From Anaeromyxobacter oryzae (GTDB lineage: Bacteria > Myxococcota > Myxococcia > Myxococcales > Anaeromyxobacteraceae), in NCBI RefSeq assembly GCF_023169945.1, contig NZ_AP025591.1, positions 6,432,501-6,496,500 of the forward strand: a DNA stretch of 64,000 nucleotides, read 5' to 3'. Shown here one piece after another: positions 1-7,507 of the stretch (the first letter of the stretch is position 1; the number at the start of each line of letters is the position of its first letter). The position numbers and the translations under genes are program-made. The notes under the pieces were generated by a model that worked only from the letters and a program-made list of their open reading frames with translations, did not search any database and was not told where the DNA came from.

Positions 1-705
1 GGTGCGGATGAAGACCTCCTCGAGCGATCCGGCCCCCCGGACCTCCTCGAGCGTCCCCTCCGCCACGAGGCGACCGCCGTGGATGATCCCGACGTGGGTC
101 ACGAGCCGCTCGACGACCTCGAGGACGTGGCTCGTGAGGAAGATCGTCATCGCGCCGCGGGCGACCAGATCCTGCAGCATCCCGCGGATCCCCGAGACCG
201 CCAGCGCGTCGATCCCCTCGAACGGCTCGTCGAGGAAGAGCAGCCGCGGGCCATGGATGAGCGCGCACCCGAGGGCGAGCTTCTTCTTCATGCCGTGGCT
301 GTAGTCGCCGACGAGCTTGCCGGCGTGCGCCGTGAGCTCCAGCGCGTCGAGGAGCTCGTCCGTGCGCCGCGCCGCGACGGCGCGCTCGAGGCCGTACAGC
401 TGGCCGTGGATGCGGAGCTGCTCGGCGCCGGAGAGGCGGTCGAACAGCGCGAGCCCGTCGGGCACGACGCCGACCTGCCGCTTCACCCCGAGCGGATCCG
501 CGTCGAGGTCGTGCCCGAGCACGCGGGCCCGCCCCGCGGTCGGCGCGAGGAGCCCCGTCAGCATCCGGATGGTGGTGCTCTTGCCGGCGCCGTTCGGCCC
601 GAGGAACCCGTAGAACGCGCCGACCGGGACGTGCAGCGCGAGGTCCTGCACTGCGGGCCGGCCGTCGAAGCTCCGCGACAGGCCGTGCGTCTCGATGGCG
701 AGCAT
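1..705 (-). CDS. ABC transporter ATP-binding protein (3' end cut by window edge)
   Basis: This is the nucleotide-binding subunit of an ABC transporter, probably an exporter of the CcmA/NatA type; it would hydrolyse ATP at the inner membrane together with a permease outside the window. The 235 visible codons begin MLAIETHGLSRSF and carry Walker A GPNGAGKST (about residues 36-44), a signature SHGMKKK, Walker B RLLFLDEP followed by EGIDAL, and the switch histidine in TSHVLE. The signature SHGM replaces the usual SGGQ, which is common in this exporter subfamily. The ATG at 705 starts directly on the family's typical N-terminus. No stop codon is reached before position 1, so the last part (family total usually 240-310 residues) is missing. 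The transported substrate cannot be inferred. Confidence 0.9.
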   Translation of the reverse strand, partial: MLAIETHGLSRSFDGRPAVQDLALHVPVGAFYGFLGPNGAGKSTTIRMLTGLLAPTAGRARVLGHDLDADPLGVKRQVGVVPDGLALFDRLSGAEQLRIHGQLYGLERAVAARRTDELLDALELTAHAGKLVGDYSHGMKKKLALGCALIHGPRLLFLDEPFEGIDALAVSGIRGMLQDLVARGAMTIFLTSHVLEVVERLVTHVGIIHGGRLVAEGTLEEVRGAGSLEEVFIRT

Positions 706-830
706 GTCCCCGCTTCGGGTAACACGGCGCCGGGGGGGCGGCAAGGCGACGGCGCGGAGCGCAGATTTCCAGGTGAGCCCCGCGGCGTGCGGGGCGTTCG
801 GGGGCGGCGGAAGCGCCGCCCGCGCCCCTC

Positions 831-1205
831 TCAATGCACCTGCAGCGCCGACTCGGGCTCGAGCTCGAAGTAGAGGAACCGGATCCCCATCCCGCGCATG
901 GCGAGCGGACCGCGCTCCGCGGCGGGGGCCCGGCCGAGCAGGTGGCACACGTACCGGACCTCGGCGACCGCGATCATGTCCCCGGACTCCGAGGGGAACG
1001 TGATCTTCACCTGCGTCCCGATGGGCTGGGGCGCGCGCGTCTCTACGAACATGCCGCCCTCGGAGATGTTCCGGGCGATGCCGAGGCCGCAGCCGCGATC
1101 GCCTTCCAGGTAGACCCGGAACACCTTGTCGAGCCGCGGCGCGCCGCGGCGCTCCGTCACCGGCCCTGCCTCCACCTTCCGCGCCTCACGCCGTCCCCAG
1201 AGCAT
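831..1205 (-). CDS. PilZ domain protein
   Basis: A 124-residue single-domain PilZ protein, a predicted cyclic-di-GMP receptor. The two binding motifs are visible: an arginine-rich RRGAPR near residue 20 and NISEGG (NxSxxG) about 30 residues later, followed by strand-rich sequence ending in a conserved-looking GMGIRFLYF. Single-domain PilZ proteins act by binding partners, often in motility or surface behaviour; the partner is not visible here. I chose the ATG at 1205 (MLWGRREAR) because AGGAGG lies 6 bases upstream; an open frame extends to 1259 but has no such signal. The gene stands alone between an ABC ATPase on the same strand and a divergent secreted-protein gene. Confidence 0.88.
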   Translation of the reverse strand: MLWGRREARKVEAGPVTERRGAPRLDKVFRVYLEGDRGCGLGIARNISEGGMFVETRAPQPIGTQVKITFPSESGDMIAVAEVRYVCHLLGRAPAAERGPLAMRGMGIRFLYFELEPESALQVH

Positions 1206-1363
1206 CCGGTGCCTCCTGAAGATCGGAGCGACTCTAGACGGGTGGTTCGATGTAGGCAAATTTCCGACCTTGGTACACCTGTAGGTTCAGATACCGCCCG
1301 ATGACCGAATTCCCGCGCGCTACACTCGCCCCGGAACCTGGCAGCCCCACCCGAGGCCCCTCC

Positions 1364-1966
1364 ATGCGCGTACCCCTCGCCCTCCTGCTCGCCATCCTGG
1401 CCCTGCCCCGCCCTGCCGCCGCCGGCGGTGACTTCGACGCGCTGGAGGCCGCCGCCGAGCGCGTCGATGCGCTCGAGCCGTTCCTCGCGCGGTACGTCGG
1501 ACGATGCCCGGACAGCATCGAGAAGCGGGTCTGCCTGGAGAACGTCGCCGCGGCGCGCCGGTCGGTCGCCGGGAAGACCTTCGTCGTGCGGATCCCCGAC
1601 GCGACCAGCCTCGTGAAGCCGCAGCTGCGCGACGGGGCCTTCCTGCTCCTGTTCACGCCCTTCGTCGACGGCGGCGGGCTCGCCCTCACCCACGGCGCGC
1701 CGACCGGCCAGGACCGGGCCGGGCAGCCGCTCATCGGCCTCATCCCGATCAAGGGGACGGTCCCGCCAGGCGTGATGGACCTCGAGTTCGAGAGCCCGTT
1801 CCGCACGGGCGCCGTCGAGCTCGAGATCGTCTTCCGGCCGGAGCGCACCTGGAAGCTGGCGCGGAAAGGCGAGGCGGGCAGCTACGAGGGCGTCGCCGCC
1901 CGCTTCCTCGGCGTCCGCCTCATCGACGCGCGGACGGGGACGCCGATCGTCGCGAAGGTGCTGTAG
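1364..1966 (+). CDS. secreted protein of unknown function
   Basis: A 200-residue protein that I do not recognise with confidence. It begins with a clear Sec signal peptide (MRVPLALLLAILALPRPAAA, cleavage expected after about residue 20), so it should be periplasmic or outer-membrane associated. The mature part starts with a helical stretch containing two cysteines (GRCPDS and RVCLEN, nine residues apart), which could form a disulphide, and continues as a beta-rich domain. No catalytic motif is apparent. The ATG at 1364 is chosen over an earlier in-frame start at 1301 because it opens the signal peptide. It is convergent with htrA, the intervening gap holding a long hairpin. Confidence 0.75.
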   Translation: MRVPLALLLAILALPRPAAAGGDFDALEAAAERVDALEPFLARYVGRCPDSIEKRVCLENVAAARRSVAGKTFVVRIPDATSLVKPQLRDGAFLLLFTPFVDGGGLALTHGAPTGQDRAGQPLIGLIPIKGTVPPGVMDLEFESPFRTGAVELEIVFRPERTWKLARKGEAGSYEGVAARFLGVRLIDARTGTPIVAKVL

Positions 1967-1994
1967 GGACGGCGACGCTTCACCCTCATCCGCT

Positions 1995-2040
1995 CGCCCC
2001 CGAGCGTAGCGCCCGCTGCACGGGCGCCACGCTCAGGGCG
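1995..2040. repeat. long imperfect palindrome between convergent genes
   Basis: A stem-loop with a perfect GCGCCCG/CGGGCGC top stem (2009-2015 with 2021-2027, loop CTGCA) extended by a second perfect GAGCGT/ACGCTC stem after one mismatch and a third CGCCC/GGGCG stem after a short internal loop. It lies in the 86-bp gap between two genes that converge on it, so it could stop transcription from both sides, although neither side has a T-run. Its multi-part stem also resembles dispersed palindromic intergenic elements. Confidence 0.6.
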
Positions 2041-2052
2041 AACGGGAACCTG

Positions 2053-3642
2053 CTACTGCCTCCCGCCGACCGGCACGGCGACGAAGACCGCCTGGTCGCC
2101 GCGGCGGACGCGCAGCAGCACCATGTCACCGTCCTTGAGCTTGCCGACCGCGGCGCGCACGTCGTCGGGCTTCTTCACCGGGCGGCGGTTCACCTCGAGG
2201 ATGAGGTCGCCCTTGCGGATGCCGGCGCGGTCGGCCGGTCCACCGTCGACCACGTCGACCACCGCGACGCCCTCGTCTCCGGAGACGCCGAGCTGCCGGG
2301 CGAGGTCCGCGGTGAGGGGCGCGAGCGAGACGCCGAGCTTCGGCGTCTGATCCTTCGCAGGCCCGCCCTCCCCCTCGCCCTCGCTCTCGCCGCGGCCGAC
2401 CGCGGACTCGTCGTCGGGGCGCTGCGCGACCTTGATCCCGAACTGCTTCCGGTCACCGCCGCGGACGACGGTGAGGTCGGCGCTGCCGCCGGGCGGGATG
2501 AGCGCGACCGCGCGGGTGAGGGAGCCGGACGAGTCGATCGGCTTGCCGTTCAGCCCCGTCACGACGTCGCCGGCCTGGATGCCGGCCTTCGCCGCGGGCG
2601 ACTTCGGCACCACGTTCTGCACGAGGGCGCCCTTCGTCCCCTGCGGCAGCCCGAAGGCCTGGATCAGATCTGGCGTCAGCTCCGACACGGACACGCCGAG
2701 GAAGCCCCGGGTGACCTTCCCCTTGTCCTTGAGCTGCGGGAGGATCGCCTTGGCGAGATCGATGGGGACCGCGAACCCGATGCCCTGGCCGATCTGTGGC
2801 GACACGATGGCGGTGTTGATGCCGACCACCTCGCCCTTCAGGTTGAAGAGCGGCCCGCCGGAGTTGCCGGGGTTGATCGCCGCGTCGGTCTGGATGAAGT
2901 CGTCGTAGGTGCCGCCGGGGTTGATCCCGGCGCGGTGCTTCGCGGAGACGATGCCGAGCGTCGCGGTCGCGCGGAGGCCGAACGGGCTGCCGAGCGCGAG
3001 GACGTAATCGCCCTGCCGCAGGTTCTCCGAGGAGCCGAGGACGAGCGTCGGGAGGTTCTTCGGCGGGTTCTTGAGCCGGATGAGCGCGACGTCCGTGAGG
3101 GGGTCGGTGCCGACGACCGTCGCGACGAACTCGCGGCCGTCGTCGAGGGTCACGCGGATGTCGCTCGCGTCCTTCACCACGTGGTTGTTCGTCAGGATGT
3201 AGCCGTCCCCGTTCAGCACGAAGCCGGAGCCGAGCGACGACCCCTTGAACTCCTCCGGCGCCTCGGGCGCGGGGCGCCCGAAGAAGCGCTCGAAGTAGTC
3301 CTCGTAGCCGTCGTCACCCTGCCCACCGGGGCCGCCCTGTCCGTGTGGGTTGCGCGGCGTCCCGCGCGGTGCGCGACTGACCCGCGGGTGCTTCGTGACG
3401 GTGGTCGTGGAGATGTTCACCACCGCCGGGCGGAGCTTCTCGATGAGCGGCGCGAGCGACATCTGCGCCGGCACGCTCGCCTCGGGTCCGGTCGCCGCGG
3501 CGTCGCGGAAGAGCTGGGCCGTCGGCGCGTCGCGCGCCCCGTCGGTGGCTGCGCGCCCGTTCTGGGAGCACGCGAGGATGGCGAGCACGGTCGCCGACAC
3601 GGCGACCGTCACGGTCAGGAAACGGCTGATGATCCGGGGCAT
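2053..3642 (-). CDS. htrA: HtrA/Deg family periplasmic serine protease
   Basis: A 529-residue Do-type protease/chaperone that degrades misfolded envelope proteins. The N-terminus has a hydrophobic signal ending in AILACS, so Cys25 may be lipidated, placing the enzyme at a membrane face in the periplasm. The trypsin-like domain shows the triad His154 (NNHVV), Asp184 (TDVAL) and Ser261 (GNSGGP). Two PDZ domains follow (about residues 310-400 and 430-520), separated by an acidic, glycine-rich linker. The start at 3642 follows AGGAGAGGGG. It ends a same-strand run with ftsH, a sigma-1.1-like gene and grpE, which supports a role in protein quality control. Confidence 0.95.
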   Translation of the reverse strand: MPRIISRFLTVTVAVSATVLAILACSQNGRAATDGARDAPTAQLFRDAAATGPEASVPAQMSLAPLIEKLRPAVVNISTTTVTKHPRVSRAPRGTPRNPHGQGGPGGQGDDGYEDYFERFFGRPAPEAPEEFKGSSLGSGFVLNGDGYILTNNHVVKDASDIRVTLDDGREFVATVVGTDPLTDVALIRLKNPPKNLPTLVLGSSENLRQGDYVLALGSPFGLRATATLGIVSAKHRAGINPGGTYDDFIQTDAAINPGNSGGPLFNLKGEVVGINTAIVSPQIGQGIGFAVPIDLAKAILPQLKDKGKVTRGFLGVSVSELTPDLIQAFGLPQGTKGALVQNVVPKSPAAKAGIQAGDVVTGLNGKPIDSSGSLTRAVALIPPGGSADLTVVRGGDRKQFGIKVAQRPDDESAVGRGESEGEGEGGPAKDQTPKLGVSLAPLTADLARQLGVSGDEGVAVVDVVDGGPADRAGIRKGDLILEVNRRPVKKPDDVRAAVGKLKDGDMVLLRVRRGDQAVFVAVPVGGRQ

Positions 3643-3757
3643 GTCCCCTCTCCTGGATGTTCGAGTCGATCGGTGCGTCACCATCGGCTGGAGGACGCTC
3701 GGGCAGGGATTCTATTCCCCCGCCCGCGCGTGACCCGTCGCCGCGCGGGGTGGTGGC

Positions 3758-4414
3758 TCAGGCGCGGGCGAGCCGGCCCACGCGCACCCGGGCGGGGCGG
3801 AGGACCCGGTCCCCGATGCGGTAGCCCGGCCGGACCTCCTGGACGACCACGCCGTCCTGCGCTGCGTCGGCGACGGCGACGGTGTCCACCGCCTCCGCCA
3901 CGTGCGGGTCGAACGGTACGCCCGCCACCGGGATGCGCTGTGCGCCGAGGTCCGAGATCCGCTTGTGCAGCGCGGCGAGCGACAGCCGGACGCCGTCGAC
4001 CAGGTTGCGGAGGGCGTCGCCGTGCGCCTCGCCGGCGCCGGACACCGCCGCGAGCGCGCGCTCGAGGTCGTCGGCGGACTCGAGCAGCGCCTGAGCGACG
4101 CCGGCCCGCTCCGCCTCGACGACCCGGGCTCGCTCGCGCTCCTGCCGCTGCCGGAACGCCTTGTTGTCCTCGACGAGGGACGCGTACGCGCGCGTGAGCT
4201 CGTCGATGCGCGCCGCCTGCGCCGCGAGCTGCGCGTCGCGCGGCTCCTCGACGGACGGCGTCGCGGCCTCCGCGTCGGGCAGCGCGGCGGGCTCGGCCGC
4301 GCCCAGCTCGTCCTCGGCGATGGGCCGGCCGTCGGGGCGGAACCGCCGCCGGTCGTTGACCTTCACCTGACCCTCCGCCCGGGGAGCGGAAGCGTCACGG
4401 CGTTCATCGGACAT
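3758..4414 (-). CDS. grpE: GrpE nucleotide-exchange factor for Hsp70
   Basis: A 218-residue GrpE, the cytoplasmic factor that releases ADP from DnaK. An acidic, low-complexity N-terminus (about 60 residues) leads into a long coiled coil (LTRAYASLVEDNKAF, then RQERERARV) and the C-terminal beta domain with the diagnostic GVPFDPHVAEAV and the ending YRIGDRVLRPARVRVG. The length is normal for the family. The ATG at 4414 is preceded by GGAGG nine bases upstream. No dnaK or dnaJ is adjacent; instead it sits between htrA (115 bp downstream) and the sigma-1.1-like/ftsH pair (68 bp upstream). An Hsp70 paralogue lies 26 kb away in this window, but GrpE more probably serves the main DnaK. Confidence 0.92.
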   Translation of the reverse strand: MSDERRDASAPRAEGQVKVNDRRRFRPDGRPIAEDELGAAEPAALPDAEAATPSVEEPRDAQLAAQAARIDELTRAYASLVEDNKAFRQRQERERARVVEAERAGVAQALLESADDLERALAAVSGAGEAHGDALRNLVDGVRLSLAALHKRISDLGAQRIPVAGVPFDPHVAEAVDTVAVADAAQDGVVVQEVRPGYRIGDRVLRPARVRVGRLARA

Positions 4415-4482
4415 TCTGGAAGACCTCCGCCGCCGAAGCTAACCAGCCGACGCCACCTGTCAAACCGGACGGGGCGCCCGGG

Positions 4483-4719
4483 TCACGCGTGGTCGGGCGC
4501 GGGCGGCTCGCCGGGGAGCTCATCGAGGGACGCGCCGCGGTCGTCCCGGATCTCCACGCCCGCGGCGCGGAGGCTGTAGAAGAGGAGCCACCGCTCCGCC
4601 GGCGAGAGGCTGCCGGACGGGAGCGCGTGGTCGATCTCCGCGACGGTCAGGTGACCGCGGCGGATCCCGAGCTGGAAGAGCGCCTTCCGCGCCTCGTGGC
4701 TCTCGCTCCCATGCCTCAC
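4483..4719 (-). CDS. small stand-alone sigma-70 region 1.1-like protein
   Basis: A 78-residue protein whose residues 10-60 match the pattern of region 1.1 of primary sigma factors: RKALFQLGIRRGHLT, then VAEIDHALP, then a helix (AERWLLFYSL) and a short GVEIRDD ending. In sigma-70, region 1.1 masks the DNA-binding surfaces and occupies the RNA polymerase cleft; here it is not attached to any sigma core. The start is a GTG that shares four bases with the ftsH stop (GTGA), implying translational coupling. The tail (residues 60-78) is acidic and proline-rich. Assignment rests on pattern similarity read by eye; it could be another small helical domain. It may link FtsH level to transcription, which is only an inference. 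Confidence 0.7.
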   Translation of the reverse strand: MRHGSESHEARKALFQLGIRRGHLTVAEIDHALPSGSLSPAERWLLFYSLRAAGVEIRDDRGASLDELPGEPPAPDHA

Positions 4720-6788
4720 GGGCGTTCGTCCGGGTCCTGGGCGAGCGCCTGCGGGACCGCCCACCCGGCCGGCCGATCGGCCACCTGCACCGGGTGGTTC
4801 GGGTTGTCCGGGGGCGCCTCGGTGTGGCCGCGCCCGTCGATGGTTCCGGGGCGCGTCACCTTGGGCCCCCACAGCCGGGTGATGTCGTCCTCCTCGATGA
4901 CCTCCACCGAGAGCAGGCGCGCCGCCATGGCGTCGAGCTTCTCGCGGTTCCCGCGGATCACCGCCCGCGCCCGCTCGAGCGCCTCGACCACCATCGCCTG
5001 GACCTCCCGGTCCACCGCGAGCGCGGTCTGGTCGGAGTAGGTCCGGTTCTCGAGCCCCTTCACCCCGAGGAATCCCGGGCCTCCCTGATCGCCGAGCGCG
5101 ACCGGGCCGAGCGCCTCGCTCATCCCGTAGTCGCGCACCATCATGCGGGCCACGCCGGTGGCGTGCTGCAGGTCGTTCGAGGCACCGGTGGACGGCTCCC
5201 CGAAGATCTCCTCCTCGGCGACGCGCCCGCCCATGAGCCCCGCCATTCGATCGCGCAGCTCGCTCCGCGTGAGCAGGTAGCGGTCCTCGATGGGCAGCTG
5301 GAGCGTGTAGCCGAGCGCGCCGAGGCCGCGCGGGATGATCGAGACCTTCGTCACGCGATCCGCGTACGGGAGCATCCAGGAGACGAGCGCGTGGCCCGAC
5401 TCGTGGAAGGCGACGATCTCCTTCTCGCGCTCGTTGATGCGGCGGCTCTTCTTCTCGAGCCCCGCGACGACGCGCTCGATCGCCTCGTCGAACTCGTAGC
5501 GGGTGACGTGGTTCTTGTTGCGGCGCGCCGCGAGGAGCGCCGCCTCGTTCACGACGTTCGCGAGATCCGCGCCGGCGAACCCGGGCGTCCGCGAGGCGAC
5601 CGCCTTCAGGTCGACGTCGGGCCCGAGCTTCACGTTGCGCGCGTGGATCTGGAGGATCCGCTCGCGACCCCGCTTGTCGGGGCGATCGACGAGGACCTGC
5701 CGGTCGAAGCGGCCGGGCCGGAGGAGCGCCGGGTCGAGGATCTCCGGGCGGTTCGTCGCGCCCATGATGATGAGGCCCGCGCGCGAGTCGAAGCCGTCCA
5801 TCTCGGCGAGGAGCTGGTTCAGCGTCTGCTCGCGCTCGTCGTGGCCGCCGAGCATGCCGGAGTTGCGCGACTTCCCGAGGGCGTCGAGCTCGTCGATGAA
5901 GACGATGCACGGCGCCTTCTGCGTGGCCTGGCCGAACAGGTCGCGAACGCGTGCCGCGCCGACGCCGACGAACATCTCGACGAACTCGGAGCCGGAGAGC
6001 GAGAAGAACGGCACGCCCGCCTCGCCCGCCGTCGCCCGCGCCAGGAGGGTCTTGCCGGTGCCCGGCGGGCCGACGAGGAGCACGCCCTTCGGGATCCGGC
6101 CGCCCAGGCGCCGGTACTTCTCCGGCGTCTTCAGGAACTCCACGATCTCCTGGAGCTCCTCCACCGCCTCGTCGATGCCCGCGGCGTCCTGGAACGTGAC
6201 GCCGGTGTCCGGCTCCATGTGGATGCGCGCGCGGCTCTTGCCGAACGCCATGACGCCCGGCGGCCCCTGGCCCATCTGGCCGGACATGCGCCGCATCACC
6301 CAGACCCAGAACACGAGCCCGATCGCGATCGGCGCGATCCAGATCCAGAACAGATCGCCCATGCCTCCCCCTGCCACCGCGTCGTACGGGATCTGCGCCT
6401 TCTCGATGGCGGGGACGAGGTCGTCGCCGCCGCCGGGCACCCGCGTCGCGACGTACGGCAACGCCTGACCACCGCCCCGGTCGCCCTGCGCCTCCTCCTT
6501 GCCGTCCTTCGCGTCGGGCGACGGGGCGGCGACCGGTTTCGGGATCCCGCGCACCCAGTCCGGACCGATCACGACCCGCTCGAACGAGCCTTGCCGGACC
6601 ATCTCCTTGAACTGCGAGTACCCGATGCGGCGAACGCCGACGTCCTGGAAGGCGCGGAACAGGAACACCGCGAGCGCGATGAGGACGAGCCACGCCGCCG
6701 GCGACGCGAGCGGCAGGCGCGTCTGCGGACCGATGCGATCCCCTCTACCGCCGCGCTGTCCCTGGGGCTTCTTGTCGTCAGCTGACAC
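4716..6788 (-). CDS. ftsH: ATP-dependent zinc metalloprotease FtsH
   Basis: A 690-residue inner-membrane AAA protease. Two membrane spans (about residues 31-47 and 145-166) flank a small periplasmic domain; then come Walker A GPPGTGKT (240-247), Walker B CIVFIDELDA (294-303), the second region of homology with NRPEILDPALLRPGR, and the zinc-protease motif HESGH (462-466). Membrane-extracting FtsH normally degrades damaged membrane proteins and short-lived regulators. I chose the GTG at 6788 (VSADDKKP) because AGGAGG lies five bases upstream; the open frame continues to 6842 with a poor TTG start. The gene opens the ftsH, sigma-1.1-like, grpE, htrA series, and its stop overlaps the next start. 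Confidence 0.96.
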   Translation of the reverse strand: MSADDKKPQGQRGGRGDRIGPQTRLPLASPAAWLVLIALAVFLFRAFQDVGVRRIGYSQFKEMVRQGSFERVVIGPDWVRGIPKPVAAPSPDAKDGKEEAQGDRGGGQALPYVATRVPGGGDDLVPAIEKAQIPYDAVAGGGMGDLFWIWIAPIAIGLVFWVWVMRRMSGQMGQGPPGVMAFGKSRARIHMEPDTGVTFQDAAGIDEAVEELQEIVEFLKTPEKYRRLGGRIPKGVLLVGPPGTGKTLLARATAGEAGVPFFSLSGSEFVEMFVGVGAARVRDLFGQATQKAPCIVFIDELDALGKSRNSGMLGGHDEREQTLNQLLAEMDGFDSRAGLIIMGATNRPEILDPALLRPGRFDRQVLVDRPDKRGRERILQIHARNVKLGPDVDLKAVASRTPGFAGADLANVVNEAALLAARRNKNHVTRYEFDEAIERVVAGLEKKSRRINEREKEIVAFHESGHALVSWMLPYADRVTKVSIIPRGLGALGYTLQLPIEDRYLLTRSELRDRMAGLMGGRVAEEEIFGEPSTGASNDLQHATGVARMMVRDYGMSEALGPVALGDQGGPGFLGVKGLENRTYSDQTALAVDREVQAMVVEALERARAVIRGNREKLDAMAARLLSVEVIEEDDITRLWGPKVTRPGTIDGRGHTEAPPDNPNHPVQVADRPAGWAVPQALAQDPDERP

Positions 6789-6994
6789 CGAGGCCTCCTG
6801 CCCCCTTCCCAGGCAATGTGCGCACGTCCGGGGGCCCGGCAATGCGAGGACCCAAGCTCGGGAGGCCCCGGTCGGTCGGTTCCGGGCGCATGTGAGGCGA
6901 TTAAGCGGCGCGCGCCAGAACGCAAGCGGCAGAGGCGGATTTGGCGCGACGGCGACGTGGCGGGTGGTGCGCGATCCTGCCGCCCGGCGGGTGG

Positions 6995-7013
6995 CGCCCC
7001 GGCGACCGGGGCG
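6995..7013 (-). terminator. GC hairpin downstream of the Nudix gene
   Basis: A perfect 8-bp stem CGCCCCGG/CCGGGGCG with a 3-base loop lies 16 bp past the stop of the Nudix gene and about 200 bp before the ftsH start. There is no T-run, so it may only slow transcription; it suggests that ftsH has its own promoter in 6789-6990, where I see no clear consensus. Confidence 0.35.
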
Positions 7014-7028
7014 GTCGGCAGACCCGCC

Positions 7029-7418
7029 CTACAGGTCCAGCAGCTTCGCGATCGACTTCTCGTCGGCCGGCGGGAACTCGTACTGATCGATCTCGTCCGG
7101 TCGCACCCAGCGGTGGTCGTGCACGCGGATGTGCTGGACCGGCCCCTGCGTCAAGCGGCACCGGTAGACGCAGAAGTCGATGTCGTAGTCCTCGTATGCG
7201 TGCTCGACGTGGATCACGCGGCCGCCGACCTCGACGCCGATGTCCATCTCCTCGCGCAGCTCGCGTGCGAGCGCGGCCTGATCGGTCTCGCCCGGCTCGA
7301 CGCGTCCCCCCGGGAACTCCCACAGCAGCGGCAGCGACGCCGTCGGCGGGCGCTGGGTGATGAGGTAGTGCCCGTCCCGCTCGATCATCGCGCCCACGAC
7401 CCGGATCTTCCGGCGCAT
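7029..7418 (-). CDS. Nudix hydrolase, MutT-like
   Basis: A 129-residue single-domain Nudix hydrolase. The Nudix box is complete: GGRVEPGE followed by the helix ALARELREEMDI, which supplies the metal-binding glutamates (GX5EX7REUXEEXGU). The upstream ITQRPPTASLPLLWEFPGG and the compact length are typical of the MutT subfamily, which hydrolyses oxidised dGTP to its monophosphate to prevent mutation; substrate choice cannot be proven from sequence. I use the ATG at 7418 (MRRKIR), seven bases after GGAG; a GTG two codons earlier is too close to that signal. It is divergent from the beta-CASP nuclease gene 90 bp away. Confidence 0.88.
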   Translation of the reverse strand: MRRKIRVVGAMIERDGHYLITQRPPTASLPLLWEFPGGRVEPGETDQAALARELREEMDIGVEVGGRVIHVEHAYEDYDIDFCVYRCRLTQGPVQHIRVHDHRWVRPDEIDQYEFPPADEKSIAKLLDL

Positions 7419-7507
7419 CGCCACGCTCCGTTCTGGACCGCCCCGCCCGGTACGCGCGCGCGGAAGGACGCGCCACGCCCGCTACCGGATTGTAGAATCC
7501 GCTCCGG

